DNA from: Rheum nobile
Taxonomy: Eukaryota; Streptophyta; Magnoliopsida; Caryophyllales; Polygonaceae
Assembly (NCBI GenBank): GCA_027886185.1
Contig: WOAB01000585.1
Coordinates: forward strand, 248,001-312,000
Length of the DNA stretch: 64,000 nucleotides
Direction: 5' to 3'
Each line of letters opens with the position of its first letter. Position 1 is the stretch's first letter. Below are positions 44,834-56,567 of the stretch, piece by piece. The position numbers and the translations under genes are program-made. A model generated the notes under the pieces. It was not told where the DNA came from and ran no database searches. It saw only the letters and a list, made by a program, of their open reading frames with translations.

Positions 44834-44848
44834 CCCTCCACCACATGG
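44834..44848 (-). other. Polypurine tract of element E, inside the pol frame
   Basis: The minus strand reads ATGTGGTGGAGGG up to the LTR start. These bases are also codons (HVVEG), so the tract is part of the coding sequence. Confidence 0.7.
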
Positions 44849-47307
44849 CTATGAAGCGTCCCCGCTTCACCATCATCAAACTCAGGCTCAACATATGGTG
44901 TCAAGCAGTCCGCGACGTTGAAGGACGCGTGGACTCCAAAATCTGGTGGGAGCTCGAGTTGATAGGCATTTTCCCCTAAGGGCTTGATCACGCGGAAGGG
45001 TCCATCTCCACGTGGTGCCAACTTGTGCTTGCGCCGCGAGGGGAACCTTTCTTTTCACATATGCACCCAAACAAGGTCTCCTGGTGCGAAGATGATACGG
45101 CGGCGGCCAGAATTCTTCTGCAAGGCATACTGCGCGGCCCTCCTCTCCAGTTTCTCCCTGGTGCGTCGATGTAGCTCCTGCACTTGCTCGGCGCGGTTGG
45201 AGGCGGAGACATGCACTGGGTCTCGCAGTGGTCGCGGTGACAAATCAAGTGGTGTCAAGGGGTTCATGCCATACACCACTTCGAACGGTGTCAACTTGAA
45301 CGTTGTGTGCCTGCATCTATTGTAACAAAACTCGACAAGTGATAGTAAGTCCTCCCAATGCCTAGGGTTGGCTTTAAGCATCGCGCGAAGGAGGGCTCCT
45401 AGGGTTCTATTCGTGACCTCCGTTTGGCCATTGGTCTAGGGGTGGTAGCTAGTAGAAAATAAGAGTTTGGTGCCTAGCTTACCCCAAAGAGTTCTCCAAA
45501 AATAACCAACGAACTTAGAATCCCTATCACTCACTATAGTATGCGGGACTCCATGAAGACGCACCACATGCTCAAAGAATAGATCGGCAATCCCACTAGC
45601 ACTATGGGTTGTCTTACAAGAAATAAAATGTGCCATCTTAGAAAATCTATCTACGACCACAAAAATGGAGTCTTTACCTCGTCTAGAGAGGGGTAAACCC
45701 GTGATGAAATCCATAGACAAATTTTCCCAGGGGGCACTCGGAATGGGAAAAGGAGTGTAGAGGCCGTGAGGACTAGACCTAGCTTTGGCTCTCTGGCAAG
45801 TCACACAACTTCTACAAAACCTAGTCACTTGGTGGGTCATCTTAGGCCAAAAGAAGTGTTCTTGAAGCACGGCAAATGTCTTACTAATCCCAAAATGTCC
45901 GCGACCTTCGTGTGCTTCCTGAATCAAAAGGATCCTAATGGACGACCTAGGGATGCATAGGCGACCAACCTTGTATAAATAACCCTCAGAAAGGAAGTAT
46001 GACTCAAACTCTCGAAATCTAAGGCAATGCTCGACTATAGGGGCAAAGAAAGGATCACTAGCACATAATTCTTTAATCAAAGCAAAGCCCAAAACTTTAG
46101 TTTGTACATGAGTCAAGAGAACATACCTGCGAGATAACGCATCGGCGACAATGTTCTCCTTTCCCTTCTTATGGACCACGACACAAGGAAATGTCTCAAG
46201 AAATTCCACCCAACGTGCATGGCGGCGATTGAGGTGGGCTTGGCTCTTCAAATAGCTCAAGGTTGCGTGGTTGCTGTGGATGATAAATTCACGCGGCCAA
46301 AGGTAATGTTGCCATGTCTTTAGCACGCGTATGAGTGCATACAACTCTTTGTCGTAGGTGGGGTAATTTAGTGTGGCCCCTGTGAGCTTCTCACTGAAAT
46401 ATGCAATGGGCCTCTTCTCTTGGTGTAGCACACCACCAATGCCTATGTCTGAGGCATCACACTCCACCTCGAAGTGTTTGGCAAAGTCGGGAAGTTGGGG
46501 CAATGGTGCCTGGCTCAAGGCCCTCTTCAAAGCCGATAAGGCTTTTTCGTGGGACTCAAGCCACAAGACAGTGCTTCCCTTCTTTGTCAATTCATGCAAT
46601 GGCACGGCAATGGAAGAGAAGTCTCGAACAAAGCGCCTATAAAATCCTGCAAGGCCTAGAAAGCTTTGCACCTGTGTCGGCGTCGTCGGAGTTGGCCACT
46701 CTTTGATGGCCGCGATATTTGATTCGTCGATGCGTAGACCATCACTACTCACGATGTAGCCCAGCAAATTTGTGGATGCGGAGCAAAAACTGCACTTGGC
46801 CAGATTGGCAAACAGGCTCTCGCGTCAAAGGCATTCGAGCACAAGTCGAAGGTGGTCGACATGCTCTTCCAGACTCCGTGAATACACAAGGATGTCATCG
46901 AAGTAAACGACGACAAACTTGCCAAGGAATGTTGTCAAGACATGGTTCATCACGCACATGAAGGAGTTGGGCGCGTTCGTGAGCCCAAATGGCATGATAA
47001 GCCACTCGTAGAGCCCGTACTTTGTCTTGAATGCGGTCTTCCACTCATCACCTTCTTTCATCCTGATCTGGTGATAACCACTCTTCAAATCTATCTTGGA
47101 GAAAAGTGTGGCGCCATGAAGTTCATCAAGCATATCGTCGAGGTGTAGAATAGGATGCCTATACTTGACGGTGATCTGGTTGATCGCGCGACAATCAACA
47201 CACATTCTCCATGTGCCATCTTTCTTGGGCACAAGGATCACAGGCATAGCACAAGGGGAGAGAGATTCCCTTACGTAGCGGCGATCCAACAACTCTTGCA
47301 CTTGGCG

Positions 47308-47310
47308 CTA
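47308..47310 (-). other. In-frame TAG before RT in element E, shared with D and H
   Basis: It lies between the codons for KEL and RQVQELL, at the same position as in D (30340) and H (36531). Confidence 0.85.
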
Positions 47311-50300
47311 TAGCTCTTTGGTCTCTTCTGGGCCAGCTCTATATGCAACGCGATTGGGCAAGGAAGAACCTAGTACAAGGTCAATCTGGTGCTCAATGCC
47401 TCTCAGTGGAGGTAAACCCTGTGGCAACTCTTCAGGAAATACATCATCGAACGCGGCGAGCAAGGTCGCGATGAATGGTGGCACGAACGCGGTGTTCGAC
47501 GACTCAGGGATGCATGGAGTGGGAACAAGCAGAAAACATGGAGCTTTGCCAGTCAAACACTTAGTGAGGTCACTGGGCCTGGCTAAAAGCACGTGTTGCT
47601 CACACTTTCCTTGCAAATGAGGCGTCTTCGGCAACGGCACGTCAAACTTTGTCGATGGCGAGGCGCTTCTTGAATTCTGTGGGGCACTTGGTGTCCCAGT
47701 TGTGGCATTGTGCGTCTTCTTGCCAGTGCCTGGAGGAGACGGAGTGTTGCCAGATTTGGAGAAGTTTTGCCTCTGGAGTGCCTCTGGACACTCTTTTGAC
47801 CTAGTAGACGCGGTCTCTATGGATTTCTGGAGATCGCATTCAACCTAGTCCTGCAAGATCTCATGGGGAGACATTGGATGCAAAGTGACGCGCTTCCCGT
47901 GGTAATTGAACACATAAGTGTTCAAATAGCCATCGTGGAGCACGCGCCTGTCAAATTGCCATGGGCGCCCAAGCAAAATATGGGTGGCGTCCATTGCAAT
48001 GACATCACATAAAAGTGAATCACAGTATTGGCCTATGGAAAATGAAATTAAGCATTGGCGAGATACTGTGTTACCTGGACTAGATGATATCCATTGGAGG
48101 GCATAAGGCTGGGGATGAGGCATCGTGGGCAACCTGAAGTGTGTCACGACCTTCTCATTGACAATGCTAGCACATGATCCTCCATCAACAATGACACTCA
48201 AGGAAGCCGTCTGGACGAGAACTCTTGTATGGAACAAATTATCCCTTTGGTCGCGTAGGCTTGCTTCCTTGACTGTGAGAAGACGACGCATCACCAAGCT
48301 CAATGGTGTGCCTGCTTGTAGAGAAGCGGGTTCACAGTCATAAGCGTCTTCGTCCTCTTTTGCGTTGCCATCATCGATCGTGTCATGTGTGGCCTTCTCG
48401 TCACCACAGGAATCGTAGCCGGCGGCGGCGGAGGCGGAGAACAACACCTTGCGAGCATTGGGGCAATCTTTCTTGTACTGGCCTCGTCCACCACACCTAT
48501 AGCATTCGAGGTCACGCGCGCGATCTGTGACCACTGGGGGTTGTCTGGGCGCGGTCTGGCGCGGCACGGTGCTCGGCGTCTAAGGCTTTGCCTTGGTTGC
48601 TTGGCTAGACGCGGTTGTGGGAGAGGCACTAGGGCGAGGGTTAGTAGAAGATAAACCACTAGGGTTAGAAGCATACCTTTGTTGGCCACTTAGATAAGTG
48701 TAAGACTTCCGATGAGAGATTTGTGCATGAATTTGCATTGCCGTATGTGTGAGGGTGTTCAAATCTTTGATGGGCAAAATCTCAAGTTGATCACGGATGT
48801 TGGTGTTTAAGCCACTTAAGAATTTCATCCTCAATGTCAATGGTGCAACGAAAATGTTGGCTTTTTAATACATGTCTTCAAGCTTGGAAAAGAACTCGAG
48901 TGGAGACATCGACCCTTGGCGAGCCATGGCTATATCCATTCGCATTTGATTCCTATAGTCTGGAGGCACATATTTCCTTGTCATCACGTACACGAGTTGG
49001 TTCCACTCCGTGACCCGTGTCCTTTGGCGTCGGACGCAGTCATCCTCGAAGCGATGCCACCACACTCTCGCGGCTCCTCGGAAATCAAGTGTCGCGGCGT
49101 CGACATGCTCCTCAGGGGGCACTCGACAATATCAAAGTGTGTACTCCATAGCCTGCACCCATTCAAGAAACACAGAGGGGTTGTATTCACCATAAAAATG
49201 CTTATATTTTACCTTGACTTGGTGTCGTTGGAATCGAGTCTGGACAGGTGCTTGGTTGAACGCATTGTTTGGCGCGGTGTCGTAGAGAGGGTTCTCAAAG
49301 GCGCGCACTCCATGTGGTCTATCGCGTCCAACCTGGCGTCTATCGCATTCTTGGCGATCTTCACGGACATACTCATCCTTGGGCACGTAGGTGTCATCGC
49401 GTTGACGTCTTCACGGCTGGGCATCGTAGTTGTCGCGTCAAATGTCTCTGTGCATAACATTGCGGCGCTCGCCGCCAATGTCACGAACGTGTTCTCCTTG
49501 GGGCTGGAGACGCGGTGGAGGTATCCAATCCGAAGGGAGATCCTGCAATTCTAGTGGATCTCCAAGAGGGGGGTGAAAAAAATTAGGGTTGACCATACTT
49601 GAGTCCTCGATCTCTTTGTCGTCATACTCGTCGAAGTCGTCGTGGAAATTGGGTGTGATCGACGCATAGCCATCAGATCCGTAACGGCGTTCGAAAACTC
49701 TGGTGTCGAAGGTGATTGCGTACATCATGGCTCCGTGGCTGGGTAGTTGGTGTCCTCAAGTTGGTCTCATCGCGTCGCGTATGCCCACGTGGTCGGCGAC
49801 TAGGTCTCCTTGGCATCGTGTCGGCTAGCTCGGCTCGGCGAGGGTGGCCTTCGCATGGCGTGAGTCTGGTATGCGTCTCTGGGTTCGCCTAGAGGCATAG
49901 CGATCATCAAAGTTGTATGGTTCAGAATACTCACCTTGAGTGTCCTCGGCGTCGCGGTCGTAGTCGGAGCCGTTGTCAAAGCCAGCTGTTGTGGCTCTGG
50001 GCACGTAGTGGTCCGCGTGGGAAACGAAGCCTTGGCGACTCTCGATGACACTCTGCATACGATTGAGTTGTGGGTGATGATGAGATGTCGAAGGCATGAT
50101 TCCTTTGTCTTTGTCGACCCTTGTCTTTGATCGACCATCGTCGGTGGCTCGTGGTTGAGCCGGCGCGTCCATTGTACTCAGGGGAGTTGGGTTGGGAATG
50201 AGTTGTGCATCGCGTTGTTGGGTTCTCAAAGCTGCATTCTCTTGTCTAAGGGCTTGGATCTCCCTTTGCTCCTCGGACAATGCGATGAGAGGGTCCTATT

Positions 50301-50403
50301 GTGGAGGGTCAACCAGTGGTTAGTCTTAGGGTAGATCCAACGGTGGTTGAGGTGGGTTGTTGTTGTCGACTCCAGGTTGGTTTTCACCGTGTTCAATCGT
50401 CAT

Positions 50404-51239
50404 GGTACCTATAACAATATGGCCAGACATGGGAGTAAAAACGAACCAAAAAACAACGAAGAACAACAACCAAGCAAATCACTAGCCAAGTCACAAAGTT
50501 CACGTAGGTAGGGCTAGTTTGGGCTTGCCGTGAGGGCGGCTTGGCTTGACAAGAGATGGTGTATCAAGCAAGTTGCAATCAAACAAACAAGAACAAATTG
50601 AAACCCTAAAACAAACGTAAACAAAGCAACCTAATAAGCAAGAAAGTACCTTCTTGGAAGCTTGACCTAGATAGCGGAGAGATATAGAAGATGAGCTTAG
50701 ACCGAGAGTGGGTTAGGGTTGCCTTATTTTGGCTTTCCCTAACTTCGGAAACTTTTTTATTTATTTAGTTTGAATATCTTCTGTTTTTTTTTTAATATCC
50801 GAGATCTTATCTTTTGACCTTTTCGGATTTTGCAAAAGGAAACAAAAATAAAATCGGTCCAAGTAACAAGAATATCACAAGTGTGATCTTAGATATAGGA
50901 GAGAAAAGATAAGATTTGATAGATATCTTATATAAGGAAATTCGGTTAACTTAACTAAAAAGCAAAATCTCGCAAACAAGGAAACTCTATCCACGCGTGA
51001 AATAAGGAAACAAAATATTCTAGCATGCAAGATAACAAATTACCTAACACACCAAAACTTAGGGAACAAGAAAAAAATTCGGCCAAGATAGGATCTTGTA
51101 GAAACCGAAGGTGTTGCAAAGATGGAAACTTTTGATTTTTCTCTTCTTTTCTCGCGATATCTTACGAAAGCAAACGATGGGGGTCAAGAAAAGTTGTGAA
51201 CCAAATGCAAACTTGAGTTCGTGACTTACAAGATTGCTG
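50404..51239 (-). other. Leader of element E
   Basis: About 840 bases without coding frames lie between primer site and gag ATG. It is T-rich on the plus strand near 50756-50795. It corresponds to the 5' untranslated region of the element RNA. Confidence 0.7.
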
Positions 51240-51252
51240 GGCTCTGATGCCA
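51240..51252 (-). other. Primer binding site of element E
   Basis: The minus strand TGGCATCAGAGCC lies 2 bases from the LTR. It is one base off the TGGTATCAGAGCC site complementary to initiator tRNA-Met. Confidence 0.85.
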
Positions 51253-51254
51253 GT

Positions 51255-52174
51255 TGATGTGTTCTTGCCTCCGATGACAAGCCAATTGTCAAAAGGTGGC
51301 GCCTTGGGATCTAGTCTTGGGTGAGAAGTCACGTTGAACATCACAACAGTAAAGAAGATGGTGAACACGTTGATGAACACGATGATGAATGCGGTGGTGA
51401 ACACGGTGGTGGTGCGGTGGAAGCGGTTGTTAGGGCGAAAGGATAGCGTTGGCGGAAGCGATTTGATGAGGGATAGATGACTTGAAGAGACAAGTCGTTG
51501 GTGTCGTAGCGTCGACTGCGGTTGAAGGGAGATGCGAAGGAAGACTGGCTTGAAGGTTCAAGCAGTTGCCGTAGCGTCGGCGGCGGAGTGAAGGGGATGC
51601 GAATATAGAGGGTTTTGACGTCCGATCAAGGTAAGGAGGATAATCACTCGACTTGAAACCTTGAATTAAATTGAACGTAAGAAATAAGAATAACAACGGG
51701 GGCTTTAAATAGCCAAAGAACTCGGCCAAGACCTAATGGGCTTGGACCAAGACGAACCTATGGGCTAGCCCATGCAAGCATGCAAAAGGCACAAACCCAA
51801 AAATAGAAATGCTATAAATAAAAACTATCTAAAACGCTATAAATACTAAATATAGAAAATGTCTCGAAACTATGAAAACGACGCGTTGAAAGGGTACAAA
51901 CACCGCGAGGAACAGCGACTAAGGGTCGATGGTCTCGCGAGTGGGTGCACGCGATGTTGGCTCTGAAGACCGCGTTGTTTCATTGCCGATGGTGGAGAGG
52001 ACGACGAGTCTTGGGTTTTTGTCTGGGCTTCCTTGTCCAGCGACGACGCATGCGACAAGTGATGCGACGGCGATAGAGATGGCTTTGGACCTAGACCTTG
52101 TCACTAGGCCCTCTGAGCGTAGGCTCATGGCTTCTTCCTCATCTTAGGCCGTCATGGGAGGTAGGGTCACATCA
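51255..52174 (-). repeat. 5' LTR of element E
   Basis: It is 920 bp, the same length as the 3' copy, with scattered base changes and compensating small indels around 51340-51430. It begins TGATGTGACCC on the minus strand, right after the GCCAC duplication. Confidence 0.93.
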
Positions 52175-52179
52175 GCCAC

Positions 52180-53239
52180 GTAGTTGGCCATGATCTCATG
52201 AGGTGCCATTGGGTGAAGAGTAATCTTCTTTCGAGCCATGTGGAAGGAATACTCATTTGTGACCCCTTGGTGGATCACCCCTCGGTCATATTGCCACAGT
52301 CGCCCATATAGTAAGTGGCACGCCGTCATGGGCAGCACATCACAAAGCACCTCATCCGTGTAAGATCCAATTGAAAACCAAATTAAAGCTTCAGTTTGTA
52401 CCTTGAGAGGAGTGTAGGAATTGAGCGTGTAGGATTAATGGTGAGGTGTGGTCTTGAGGTTGAATCTTTTAACTACCTCTTGGTATATGATGTTGCAACA
52501 TGAGCCTTCATCAACAATCACACTACAAACTTTCCCTTGGATGTGACACCTTGTGTGAAAAATGGTTTCACGTTGAGAAGACAAGGGCGGCGCGTCACTC
52601 GCCACCAAGGTCCTCTTGGCCACAAAGCAATCTCCTATGGCCGCCGTGACATGGACATCTTCTTCTTCATTTTGGGTCTCATCCTCCTCTTTTAGGACTT
52701 CCTCTTCATCCTCTGACACATTGTCACCATGCTCTTGTAAGAGCACTTGCTTCCTTGTAGGGCAGTCCCTAGCATAATGGCCGCGTCCTAAGCACTTGTA
52801 GAACTTGACATCTCTAGTGCGAGAGTTGTCTTCTTTTTTAGGGCCTTGGCTAGGTGGCTGGCCTTCTCTCTTTTTTGGGGCCTTTGGCTTGTGAATTGAC
52901 GAGGTGGCCTTGATTAACCCTAGCCAATGCCCGGGTGCTCGAACGTGTGAGCGGCGATGTGGGAGTTGGATAGCTTTGCGCCGACATTCTTGCACTCATT
53001 TGGGCTTGCACCTACACTTGATCATCCTCCTCCAAGGTGGCCCCCTTTGGTGACAGTTGTCCGTGATTACCATTCAGCCCTAGCTTTGGCATCGGTGGCA
53101 TAGGCGAGACATTCTCCGCGACTTTGTCTTGGGCCTCCACTTCTGGCGCGTTCTTGGTACTTGCTGGAGTGGTGGCTTTATGAGGTGAAGCAGCTTTATT
53201 CACATCAGGAAATATGTTGTGGGACTTCATTGAGGCCAA
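52180..53239 (-). pseudogene. Gag end and protease of Ty3 element F, upstream of E
   Basis: On the minus strand, a stretch with PPMPKLGLNGNHGQLSPK (to 53012, then a stop) is followed, after a frame change, by a basic linker, a knuckle CLGRGHYARDC whose first cysteine is tyrosine (YKC), an acidic EDEEEVLKEEDETQNEEED run and protease VDEGSCCNII. A stop at 52435 comes before the frame that reads LLYGRLWQYDRGV and KKITLHPMAPHEIMANYVA, which then continues across E at 43908. The capsid core of gag is missing to the right, where the repeat at 53210 begins. Confidence 0.78.
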
Positions 53240-53935
53240 ACCCTCTAGCTAAACAATTGTTGTTTGGCAACTCAATTGTAATAATGCAAATGCTTGACAT
53301 TTGATGGAGGATGAAGGGTAATTTTTTTATTCAATATGATTCCATATGCGTAACAAAATTAAGAAAACCAACATTACTCTATTTCATTTAACTTCTAAAG
53401 TAATTGGTTTCTAAGGCAATGATTAAAATAAACATCCTAGAGCGATATATCGTATACATATTGAATACTACATATGTATCGCTAAGTACATGATTGATGA
53501 GGAGAGTGGAGTTGAAAAACTTCATTAATGTTGTTGGTGATGAATGTGATACATAGATTTGATCCTCTCACGACCTGAAAGACCAGAAATATGTTGTGGT
53601 ACATCATTGAGGCCAAACCCTCTACCTAAATATTGGTAGCTTTGCAACTCAATGATAATAGTGCAAATGTTTGGCATGATGTAGGGTAATATATATATTA
53701 AATATGATGCACTATGCCCAACATAAGAAGAAATACACCATTACTTCATTTCAATTAACTTCTAAAGCAATTGGTTTCTAAGGCAATGATTATAAATAAA
53801 CATCCTAGAGCGACATATCGTGTACATTTTGAAGACTACATATGTATCACTAAATACAGGATGATGAGGATAGTGGATTTGCATAATTTCTTTAATGTTG
53901 TTGGTGATGAATGAAGTTGTGAGACATCAGAATTG
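53210..53935. repeat. Two tandem copies of a repeat of about 350 bp
   Basis: Copy one runs from about 53210, and copy two from about 53589. Each starts ATATGTTGTGG then CATTGAGGCCAAACCCTCT, continues with a CAACTCAAT...AATAATGCAAATG block, CTTCTAAAG-AATTGGTTTCTAAGG, CATCCTAGAGCGA, and ends GTTGTTGGTGATGAATG. A third copy is at 39546. The start overlaps the last codons assigned to F, so the F boundary is uncertain. Confidence 0.75.
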
Positions 53936-54136
53936 ATGTGACTATACCCCATCAATGCACCATTGATAACCTAGTTGTGCAGGTCGTGCCCTCTTGCCAA
54001 GCCACTTGGAGCATGCATCAACACTTACATAATTTCTAGCTTATATTATGCATTTTATTCAGCTATTAAGAATTGTAATAAAGCAAGGTTAGGAGAATAG
54101 TTTTGTGTTTAATAGCCAGCCATGTGAAGGCTTAGG
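53936..54136. other. Short unassigned flank left of element K
   Basis: About 200 bases, AT-rich, no gene or repeat recognised. The last five bases before K (TTAGG, 54132-54136) would be its target site. Confidence 0.5.
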
Positions 54137-54554
54137 TGTAATATCCCTCATTTCTATAAGGATATTTGGGTAATTTTTCCCAAACCTTCGTTCGGTAAAA
54201 TTTTCATTTTCAGAGAAGTTAGGATTTTTCGTAACGTTTATGAGATCCGAAATAATTCCTTGAGTAGTATAAAATACATTCAATGTATTTTTGGGACTTA
54301 AAACATTTGTTTTGATACAAACATATGATTTCCGGGGTTAAAACCATACCCATACATGTTCTCAGACAAAAGTGGGCAAAAGAGGCCGGATTTGGCCTTG
54401 ACTGCACCCGCGGTCAGGCATCGCACCCCACGGTGGCAGTCGTGTGCAGGATGTGCATCGCCGGCATGTGTGCCGCGTGTCCTTCGTTGTGGCGGTCGCC
54501 TACTCCTTGGCCGGGGTGACTCACCTGCTTGCTTGTGTGCTGCTTGCTGGGCTC

Positions 54555-54563
54555 TATAAAAGG
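54555..54563 (+). promoter_or_regulatory. TATA box of the K LTR
   Basis: TATAAAAGG is conserved in the 3' LTR at 62962-62970. It lies about 420 bp into the LTR, so transcription would start near 54590 and leave a long R/U5. Confidence 0.65.
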
Positions 54564-55488
54564 AGGAGATCTGGAGTTGTTTTTTAGCACTCCAATCCGA
54601 GCTTTCTCCCTCTCAAATCTCTCATCTCCATTGTCGCCGGAAAGCTCAAGCTCTCGCCGGAATTTCGAAGCCTGCGCTGGAGCTCTTGTTAGAAGTGGTG
54701 GTACACTCAAGGTGGTCCTTTGGAAGTGCAACGCACCCAGAAGTCGGAGCCACCACGAGTCGAGCTTTGTCGTCTTCCCCGATAAGCCTTTTCCCTTTCG
54801 TCGTCTTCGCCGATGTAGCTCCACCGTACCCGCGGCAGGGCCACCGCACCCGCGGTGTGGCTGGGCTCGTGGTGTGGCTTTGGGTGTTGTGGTCTCGATC
54901 GAGGCTTTGTTCCTTCGATTTAGTTCGTGTTTCTTTAGATTCGTATATTTGGTTATTGAATCTAACTTAAGGTTTCATTTGGGTTGATCCGTAGGAATCT
55001 GTAATCCCAGATCTGTCCCCGTTTTGGACCGAGGAATCCGTTGTCTTTGAGCTTCGTTAAGCTTCGTTTAAATATAAGGCAAGTGGTGGTTCGCTCTTGC
55101 TTAATCATTCCATGTTATATTAATTAATAATTGTTTTTAATTGTTAATTAAATTGGAGTGAACTGTTGTTTTCGTTTGGGAACTAATTGTATAAATAACA
55201 TGATTAAAAGGTGATGTTATAATAGGTTGTATATGTTGCTAGAAACAACGCTATTATACTTGTTAATTACCGTGATGGTATTGTTGTGGATTAAATGTAA
55301 ACTTTAATAATGCTAGAATAGCACGAGTATTCGTAGGAACGATATCCCTTGTAAGGATAGTTGTTTCTTTATAATTCTCTTAAGATCGTGACCCATTGCT
55401 TCCTATCCACCGTTAAGGATCTGAAGTGTTAAGCACCTTGCTAGTGCAATTTGGGTGGGCATAATTGTCACCCTATGTATTAAACTTT

Positions 55489-55583
55489 CGTTGTTATTCG
55501 AAACATTAAACTTTCGTTGTTATTCGAGATATTAAACTTTTGTTGTTATTCGAGACCTTAAACTTTCGTAGTTACTCGAGATA
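55489..55583 (+). repeat. Minisatellite of four 25-26-bp units in the K LTR
   Basis: Units of ATTAAACTTTCGTTGTTATT plus CGAGA are repeated four times with slight changes. A partial further copy with flanking GGGTGGGCATAATTGTCACC occurs at 55632-55705, so a larger segment was duplicated as well. Confidence 0.85.
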
Positions 55584-56555
55584 ATATTAAAAGCCTTAAC
55601 ATTAATTAAAGTTTTGGAACTAGTGTAAGTTGGGTGGGCATAATTGTCACCCTGAGGTTTAAAGCTTCGTAGTTACTCGAGATAATATTAAAAGCCTTAA
55701 CATTAATTTATGTTTTAGAAGTAAATAAGATAAGTGCGGTGACACACATAATTAATATACCTTCAGACGAGTAGTACAGCTAGGCAGTAGTGCAGCTAGG
55801 GAAAACTCGTCTTGACTTTGATCAAAGTTCTCTCTCTCCAATCTGAATTCGCATTGTGCGGTGAGGTTGGTCGTGAACCAAAACAACAAGTCATTTTAAA
55901 CGCTTATGAGCAACTATAAACGTTCCCAAACAATTGTCATATTTCTCCTTAAGACTCAATTCCTTTGGAGTCTTCTCTTCAGTGTATATCTTAATAATAA
56001 ATCATTTCGTGAAAGTACCGGGTTATATATCGTTCCTTCGGTTTATTCGAGGAACAATGATAGTAAACGGTTACGATCACTAGAACCATTCTGTTTTCAC
56101 CCTTGCATAGTCTTTCATTAGACTAACCAACCGGGTTTTATTCCTTGCATGGTTGGCTGGTGTCATCCGTCCTATACGGCTCATCAGTGGTTGGTTCCCG
56201 AAGTCAAAGTAACCAGTTCAAGAAGAGGAGGCTTGTAGACGAAGATTTAAGTGTCAGTGTTTTAAGTTGTTAAGAATTACTTTAATATATCTTTATAACC
56301 TAGCCATGTTATAGGTTGATTTTTTAAAGTCTTCCGCTGAAATGTTTACTCTGTTGTAAAAATGCTACTCTCGTTTGATGAAGGATCTTTTAATAAAAGG
56401 GTTCAGTTTCATATTAAAATGTCTTCCGCTGTTTAATCTTTTGTTACTTAACTAAGTTTAATTGTTCCGATTAAAGTCTGGGGTGACTTCGGACGGTAAT
56501 GTCTGAGGTCACTGGCGTGTGGCACTACCGGTATAAATCGGGGGTGTTACAATTA

Positions 56556-56567
56556 TGGTATCAGAGC
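56556..56567 (+). other. Primer binding site of element K
   Basis: TGGTATCAGAGC, complementary to initiator tRNA-Met, lies 4 bases beyond the LTR. Confidence 0.88.

Larger units (their letters stand above)
44578..50403 (-). pseudogene. Gag-pol polyprotein of element E, one phase throughout, about sixteen nonsense codons
   Basis: A single reading phase of 1942 codons runs from the ATG at 50403 to the TAG at 44578. Order by codon: coiled-coil-like start (QREIQALRQENAALRTQQRD, about 42-62), capsid core (about 420-520), knuckle CYRCGGRGQYKKDC (about 634, His replaced by Gln), protease VDGGSC (about 740), RT with YFDD (about 1167), RNase H VECDAS (about 1316), integrase finger (HEGRGHFGISKTFAVLQEHF, CRSCVTCQRAKARSS), core (VVVDRFSKMAHF, SDRDSKFVGYFW, then GQTEVTNRT), and the CRM-like tail. 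No frame shift was found. Stops include 49825, 49438, 49132, 48865, 47845, 47308, 46825, 45436, 45055 and 44719. Most stand for Gln or Arg codons by C-to-T change. Confidence 0.92.
43914..52174 (-). mobile_element. Complete CRM-like Ty3 element E
   Basis: Both LTRs are 920 bp and bounded by TGATGTG and CACATCA. The 5-bp target duplication GCCAC is at 43909-43913 and 52175-52179. The minus-strand order is LTR (51255-52174), primer site, leader, one gag-pol frame (50403-44578), purine tract, LTR (43914-44833). The integrase tail is CRM-like. It is inserted in F, whose frame rejoins across it. It is dead through nonsense codons but otherwise structurally whole, which makes it the reference copy for D and H. 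Confidence 0.95.
54137..56551 (+). repeat. 5' LTR of element K, 2415 bp
   Basis: Starts TGTAATATCCC and ends GGGGGTGTTACA, short inverted termini. The first 840 bp match 62544-63384 closely. It contains a TATA box, CCGCGG motifs (54408-54416, 54831-54860), and two internal repeat arrays (55489-55583 and 55620-55715). Open frames of 90-150 codons in its GC-rich first kilobase are on both strands and look incidental. Confidence 0.9.

Noticed and set aside
54414..54987. Open frames of 136 and 152 codons at 54414-54987, with counterparts at 62821-63313
   Set aside because: They lie within the K LTRs, on both strands, around the TATA box and leader. The two LTR copies break them at different places, so they are not genes.
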